DNA from: Haloterrigena salifodinae
GTDB lineage: Archaea; Halobacteriota; Halobacteria; Halobacteriales; Natrialbaceae
Length of the DNA: 64,000 nt
Assembly: GCF_003977755.1 (NCBI RefSeq)
Contig: NZ_RQWN01000002.1
Location: 682,001-746,000 of the forward strand
Reading direction: 5' to 3'
Position 1 is the first letter of the stretch. Each line of letters begins with the position of its first letter. Under the pieces are notes generated by a model. The model did no database searches. It was not told the DNA's origin and worked only from the letters and a program-made list of their open reading frames with translations. Shown here one piece after another: positions 60,806 through 64,000 of the stretch. A program made the translations under genes and the position numbers.

Positions 60806-62431
60806 ATGAAGGACTGGTGGCGTCGAATCGGCCTCTCGCTGGGCGCCGTTTTCGCTCTCGTTCTCGTTTACGCGAAACTCTACCAGTTCGGAATGGCCGC
60901 CTTCGAGGGAGACCAGAAAACGTACGTCGGCTCTGTGCAGACCGTGGTCGAAACGCTAACCACGGTGGGCTTCGGCGGCGACGCGCCGTGGGATAGCACC
61001 GTGATGAACCTCTTCGTGATCGGCATGATCCTCACGGGCGTTTCCCTCGTCTTCCTCGCCCTGCCGCTGCTCGTCGTCCCGCTCTTTCAGGAGGCCCTCG
61101 AGGACCGTCCGCCGGAGTCGACCGGCCTCACCGACCACGTCGTCATCTGCGGCTATTCGCCGCGATCGGACGTGCTCGCAGACGAACTCGAGGCGGCAAA
61201 CATCCCGTACGTCTTCGTCGACGACGACCCCGAACTCGTCGTCGACCTCACGAACGACGGGACCGAGGCAATCTACGGCGAACTCGACCAGGAGGAGACG
61301 CTCCGCGCGGCCAACGCCGGCGAGGCGCGGTCGCTCGTCACCGACGTCGACGACGAGACCAACGCGGTCGTGATCCTCACCGCCCGGGAGTTCTCGAGCG
61401 ACCTCACGATCGTCAGCGTGGTCGAGGACGAGGACGTCGCGAGCTACCACCGCTACGCCGGCGCCGACGAGACCGTCCGCCCGCGGCGGGTGCTCGGCCA
61501 GAGCCTCGCGACGAAGGCGACGACGACGCTGTCTGCCGAACTTCGAGACACGATCGAACTCAGCGAGGACCTCTCGGTAACTGAACTGCTCGTCCAGGAC
61601 GACAGCGACCTTGTCGGCCGGACGGTTGCGGAGTCGGGGATCCGGGACCGGATGGGGATCACCGTCATCGGCGCGTGGTTCAACGGCGAGTTCGTTCCCG
61701 TTCCGGGTCCCGACCACCGGATCGACGGCAACACGATCCTGCTTGTCGCGGGCCGGCGAGACGACCTCACGGAACTGAAAGCGCGGACGGTCTCGACGCT
61801 CGAGCACCGGCCCGAAAACGTGATCGTCGGCGGTTACGGCGTCGTCGGCCGGACCGCGGTGGAGACGCTGGCGGGCAACGGCGTCTCGACCACCGTCGTC
61901 GACCTCGCGGACCAACCCGGCGTGGATATCACCGGCAGCATCACCGACGAGGACGTCCTCGAGACCGCCGGCGCGGACGAGGCCCGCTCGGTCCTGCTGA
62001 CCGTCAACGACGACGCGACGACGATCTACGCGACGCTGGTTCTCAAACAGGTCACTCCGGATATCGAGATCATTGCGCGGGCCAACGAGACGGAGAACAT
62101 CCCGAAACTCTACCGCGCCGGCGCGGAGTACGTCCTCTCGCTGTCGACGGTGACCGGTCGGATGCTCGCCTCCGTGCTGATCGAGGACGAGGAGATCCTC
62201 ACGCCCGAGACGCAGTTCGAACTCGTCCGGACGACCACGCCCCAGATCGCCGGGAAGAGCCTCGGGGAGGTCGACCTGCGGGCGCGGACCGGCTGTACCG
62301 TCGTCGCCGTCGAGCGCGACGGCGAACTGTTGACCGACCTCGGCCCGGAGTTCGTCGTCAACACGGACGACGTGTTGATCGTCGCCGGCGACGACGAGGC
62401 GATCAACCGGTTCGTCGCACTGGCCTGCTGA
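60806..62431 (+). CDS. potassium channel with two RCK/TrkA domains (filter TTVGFG)
   Basis: This 541-residue paralogue of 53811-55439 has two pore helices (about 8-30 and 68-92) with filter T52-T-V-G-F-G57. Two RCK modules follow with Rossmann starts H-V-V-I-C-G-Y-S-P-R-S (about 112) and N-V-I-V-G-G-Y-G-V-V-G (about 340). The V-G-F-G filter departs from the K+ consensus T-V-G-Y-G; G-F-G filters also occur in K+ channels, so K+ selectivity is still likely. Dual RCK modules suggest gating by nucleotides or cyclic dinucleotides. A TATA-like TTACATA is about 30 bases upstream of the ATG. Confidence 0.9.
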   Translation: MKDWWRRIGLSLGAVFALVLVYAKLYQFGMAAFEGDQKTYVGSVQTVVETLTTVGFGGDAPWDSTVMNLFVIGMILTGVSLVFLALPLLVVPLFQEALEDRPPESTGLTDHVVICGYSPRSDVLADELEAANIPYVFVDDDPELVVDLTNDGTEAIYGELDQEETLRAANAGEARSLVTDVDDETNAVVILTAREFSSDLTIVSVVEDEDVASYHRYAGADETVRPRRVLGQSLATKATTTLSAELRDTIELSEDLSVTELLVQDDSDLVGRTVAESGIRDRMGITVIGAWFNGEFVPVPGPDHRIDGNTILLVAGRRDDLTELKARTVSTLEHRPENVIVGGYGVVGRTAVETLAGNGVSTTVVDLADQPGVDITGSITDEDVLETAGADEARSVLLTVNDDATTIYATLVLKQVTPDIEIIARANETENIPKLYRAGAEYVLSLSTVTGRMLASVLIEDEEILTPETQFELVRTTTPQIAGKSLGEVDLRARTGCTVVAVERDGELLTDLGPEFVVNTDDVLIVAGDDEAINRFVALAC

Positions 62432-62473
62432 GTCCGCTTCGAACGCACTGATACGCCGATCTTCGACGCGAGC

Positions 62474-63430
62474 CTATCGGAACGACGGCAGCACGTCCTC
62501 CTCGTAGAGTTCGATCGCCTTCTCCTGTTCGTCCCCGACCTGGTGGAAGTAGACGTGGTCGTAGCCGGCCTCGAGCGCCTCTTCGATGCTGTCGATGTGG
62601 GCCTGCGCGTCCGGTTCGGTCGTCGTCCCGGCCTCGGCGATGTCCTCCTTCTCGACCATCTGGGCGGCCTGCTCGAAGTGGGCCGGCGTCGGCAGTTCTT
62701 GGCCGAGTTCGCCCGGAATCGATCCGTTGGGCCACTGCTCGTAGATCGTCTCGATCGCCGCCGCCTCGCTATCGGCGTAGCAGCCGTGCAGTTGCGTGTA
62801 CTTGGGGCCGTCGCCGCCGGCGTCCTCGTAGGCCTCGACGGGCGCTCCCTTCGGGCCGGAACACCAGAGGCCGTCGGCGTTGTCGGCGGTCCACTTCGCG
62901 GTCTGCGGACCGAACGCGCTGGCGATCGTCGTCGGCTGTTCGTCGGGACAGGTGTAGAGTCGAGCGTTCTCGACCGTGTAGTGTTCGCCGTGGTGGCTCG
63001 TCGTCTCGCCGGTCCAGAGCTTTCGCATGACGTCCATCGCCTCGTCCAACAGCTCGAGGCGGACGTCGTGTTCCGGCCAGCGCTCCCCGGTGACGTGCTC
63101 GTTCAGGTTCTCGCCGGTGCCGACGCCGAAGGTGAAGCGGTCGCCGAACAGTTCGTCGACGGTGGCGACGGCGTGGGCGACGTTGACCGGGTGGATCCGA
63201 ATCGTCGGACAGGTGACGCCGACGCCGACCTCGATGTCGTCGGTCTCGTTGGCGATCGCGCCTAGCGTCGACCAGACGAAGGGAGACTCGCCTTGCGCCG
63301 AGACCCACGGGTGGAAGTGGTCCGAAATGGAGAGGAAATCGAACCCCGCTTCCTCGGCGCGCCGGGCGATGTCGACGAGTTCGTTCGGGCCGTGCTCCTC
63401 GCTCGAGAGGGTGTATCCGATTTGGGGCAT
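62474..63430 (-). CDS. F420-dependent LLM-class oxidoreductase (TIGR03557-like)
   Basis: This 318-residue luciferase-like TIM-barrel protein has M-P-Q-I-G-Y-T-L-S-S-E-E at the start, F-L-S-I-S-D-H-F-H-P-W (F420 contact loop, about 32-42) and V-G-T-G-E-N-L-N-E-H (about 103-112), which are hallmarks of F420-dependent glucose-6-phosphate-dehydrogenase-like LLM enzymes. Haloarchaea make F420, supporting the assignment. The substrate is unknown. It reads convergently with the K+ channel gene. Confidence 0.92.
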   Translation of the reverse strand: MPQIGYTLSSEEHGPNELVDIARRAEEAGFDFLSISDHFHPWVSAQGESPFVWSTLGAIANETDDIEVGVGVTCPTIRIHPVNVAHAVATVDELFGDRFTFGVGTGENLNEHVTGERWPEHDVRLELLDEAMDVMRKLWTGETTSHHGEHYTVENARLYTCPDEQPTTIASAFGPQTAKWTADNADGLWCSGPKGAPVEAYEDAGGDGPKYTQLHGCYADSEAAAIETIYEQWPNGSIPGELGQELPTPAHFEQAAQMVEKEDIAEAGTTTEPDAQAHIDSIEEALEAGYDHVYFHQVGDEQEKAIELYEEDVLPSFR

Positions 63431-63537
63431 TCCCGAGCCGGTACCACGAATCGGCGGGTAACGGTTGACCCTGCGAGGGCAAGAAGTTCCGACGACCGCC
63501 GCTCGTAGCGACGATCCGCGGTAGCGTCGTTGGAAAC

Positions 63538-63640
63538 CTAATCTTTCATCTCGAGCAACGAGAGGACGCCGTCCCAGTCCCCTCGCTCGTACGTTCTCAC
63601 CCTGTACTCGTCGATGCGCTCCGAGTGTCCCTGCCCGCCA
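63538..63640 (-). pseudogene. relic of a GNAT acetyltransferase N-terminus
   Basis: The minus strand reads R-I-D-E-Y-R-V-R-T-Y-E-R-G-D-W-D-G-V and L-S-L-L-E-M-K-D, then a TAG stop at 63538. This matches the opening strand and helix of haloarchaeal GNAT enzymes (Y-R-V-R-x-Y-E-x-G-D), but the frame ends there and the rest of the acetyltransferase is absent. No start codon with normal context precedes it. It appears to be a truncated, decayed gene. Confidence 0.5.
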
Positions 63641-63844
63641 TCGGCTATAGATCGATGGAGCGGCCCTTCATTATGCGGAGGGATGGCCGACCCCGACCCC
63701 TCCCCCGTTTCGTGTACGGTACCGATATGCCGGACAACTACGTCAGATCTCGTTAGCGCGGCTCGAACCCGTCGACGCGACCGCGGTTCGCTGCGAGATA
63801 CAGACGACAACAGCTTTCGAAGTGGAGCCACTGACTGGGAACGA
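63641..63844. other. intergenic, no gene seen
   Basis: About 200 bases separate the GNAT relic from the metallophosphoesterase gene. No clear promoter word was seen; the region is GC-rich. Confidence 0.4.
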
Positions 63845-64000
63845 ATGGCCACCGAGACCGATGACGGCGACGACGATCGGGTCTACTACGTCATCAGCGA
63901 CCTCCACATCGGCGGCGACGAACAGCTTGAGGACGTCGAGTTTCTCGACGAGTTGCGCTCCTTCCTCGAGCGGCTGGAACGGACCGACGAAAACGCGGAG
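63845..64000 (+). CDS. metallophosphoesterase (cut by window end)
   Basis: The first 52 residues are visible: a short acidic start (M-A-T-E-T-D-D-G-D), then V-Y-Y-V-I-S-D-L-H-I-G-G-D-E. The D-x-H of the calcineurin-like phosphoesterase fold (first metal-binding block) is present. The remaining metal ligands (G-D, G-N-H-D/E, H) lie outside the window. Substrate unknown. The ATG at 63845 is the first in the frame, with the D-x-H at the expected distance. Confidence 0.85.
   Translation, partial: MATETDDGDDDRVYYVISDLHIGGDEQLEDVEFLDELRSFLERLERTDENAE

Noticed and set aside
1-64000. tRNA, rRNA, CRISPR or intact transposase genes
   Set aside because: No cloverleaf-like TPsiC/anticodon pattern, repeat-spacer array or DDE/IS200-type transposase was recognised by eye; a covariance-model scan could still find small RNAs.

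Overview
The window is chromosomal DNA of a halophilic archaeon (class Halobacteria). The evidence is high GC, strongly acidic proteins, twin-arginine signals on exported proteins and lipoproteins, many haloarchaea-restricted families (DUF1616, DUF354, DUF5658, DUF5789, DUF6517 and HTH_10/Bat-type regulators), leaderless-looking TATA promoters about 27 bases before start codons, and an Orc1/Cdc6 origin with G-tailed ORB repeats. I cannot name the genus. No tRNA, rRNA, CRISPR array or intact insertion sequence was found. The two edge genes (DUF1616 at the left, metallophosphoesterase at the right) are cut by the window. Layout. 1-6.8 kb: the end of a DUF1616 gene, about 1 kb with no convincing gene, then a tightly overlapped minus-strand glycan operon transcribed in the order nucleotide-sugar dehydrogenase, DUF354 protein, GT4 glycosyltransferase, GT-C-like membrane protein. 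7.1-10.2 kb: a membrane-tethered winged-helix regulator, and glmS, which makes the amino sugar that such glycan pathways consume. 10.3-12.7 kb: a three-gene envelope cluster (Tat-exported beta-propeller, four-helix membrane protein, tail-anchored protein). 13-22.2 kb: a repeat-domain surface protein, RIO-type kinase, acidic-tailed membrane protein, acyl-CoA dehydrogenase, DUF6517 lipoprotein, DUF2062 protein, glutamate dehydrogenase and a CitE-like lyase. 22.3-24.6 kb: a replication origin with six ORB-like repeats around an AT-rich element and an orc1/cdc6 gene. 24.7-29.6 kb: a CcdA and thiol-redoxin lipoprotein pair, then a second glutamate dehydrogenase divergent from a succinate-semialdehyde-type dehydrogenase. 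29.8-35.5 kb: a five-PAS histidine kinase, DUF5658 protein, a decayed open frame, a Tat-exported trypsin-like protein and a small membrane protein. 35.5-43.5 kb: the gluconeogenic fba-fbp pair, a helix-hairpin-helix protein, SGNH hydrolase, 3-hydroxyacyl-CoA dehydrogenase, aminotransferase, a polytopic membrane protein and DUF5789. 43.7-49.5 kb: squalene-synthase-like protein, SDR, an HTH_10 regulator divergent from a solitary nuoH, a second acyl-CoA dehydrogenase and a DUF7344-like regulator. 49.5-64 kb: an apparently frameshifted small gene, PadR-like regulator, DUF3267 membrane protease-like protein, two small conserved proteins, a CtaA-CtaB fusion, two paralogous K+ channel-RCK proteins about 5 kb apart, two aldo/keto reductases, an HTH_10 regulator divergent from an RnfC/PduS-like protein without its Fe-S domain, an F420-type LLM oxidoreductase and a metallophosphoesterase. 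The most interesting patterns are: (i) the origin with a distinctive ORB variant and one ORB copy beyond orc1; (ii) two HTH_10 regulators, each divergent from an isolated piece of a respiratory complex (NuoH; RnfC-like); (iii) the envelope cluster at 10.3-12.7 kb; (iv) the Tat-exported trypsin-like protein with an unassigned N-terminal domain; and (v) several small gene relics (33.2, 41.6, 49.8 and 63.5 kb), which show ongoing gene decay between otherwise intact genes.
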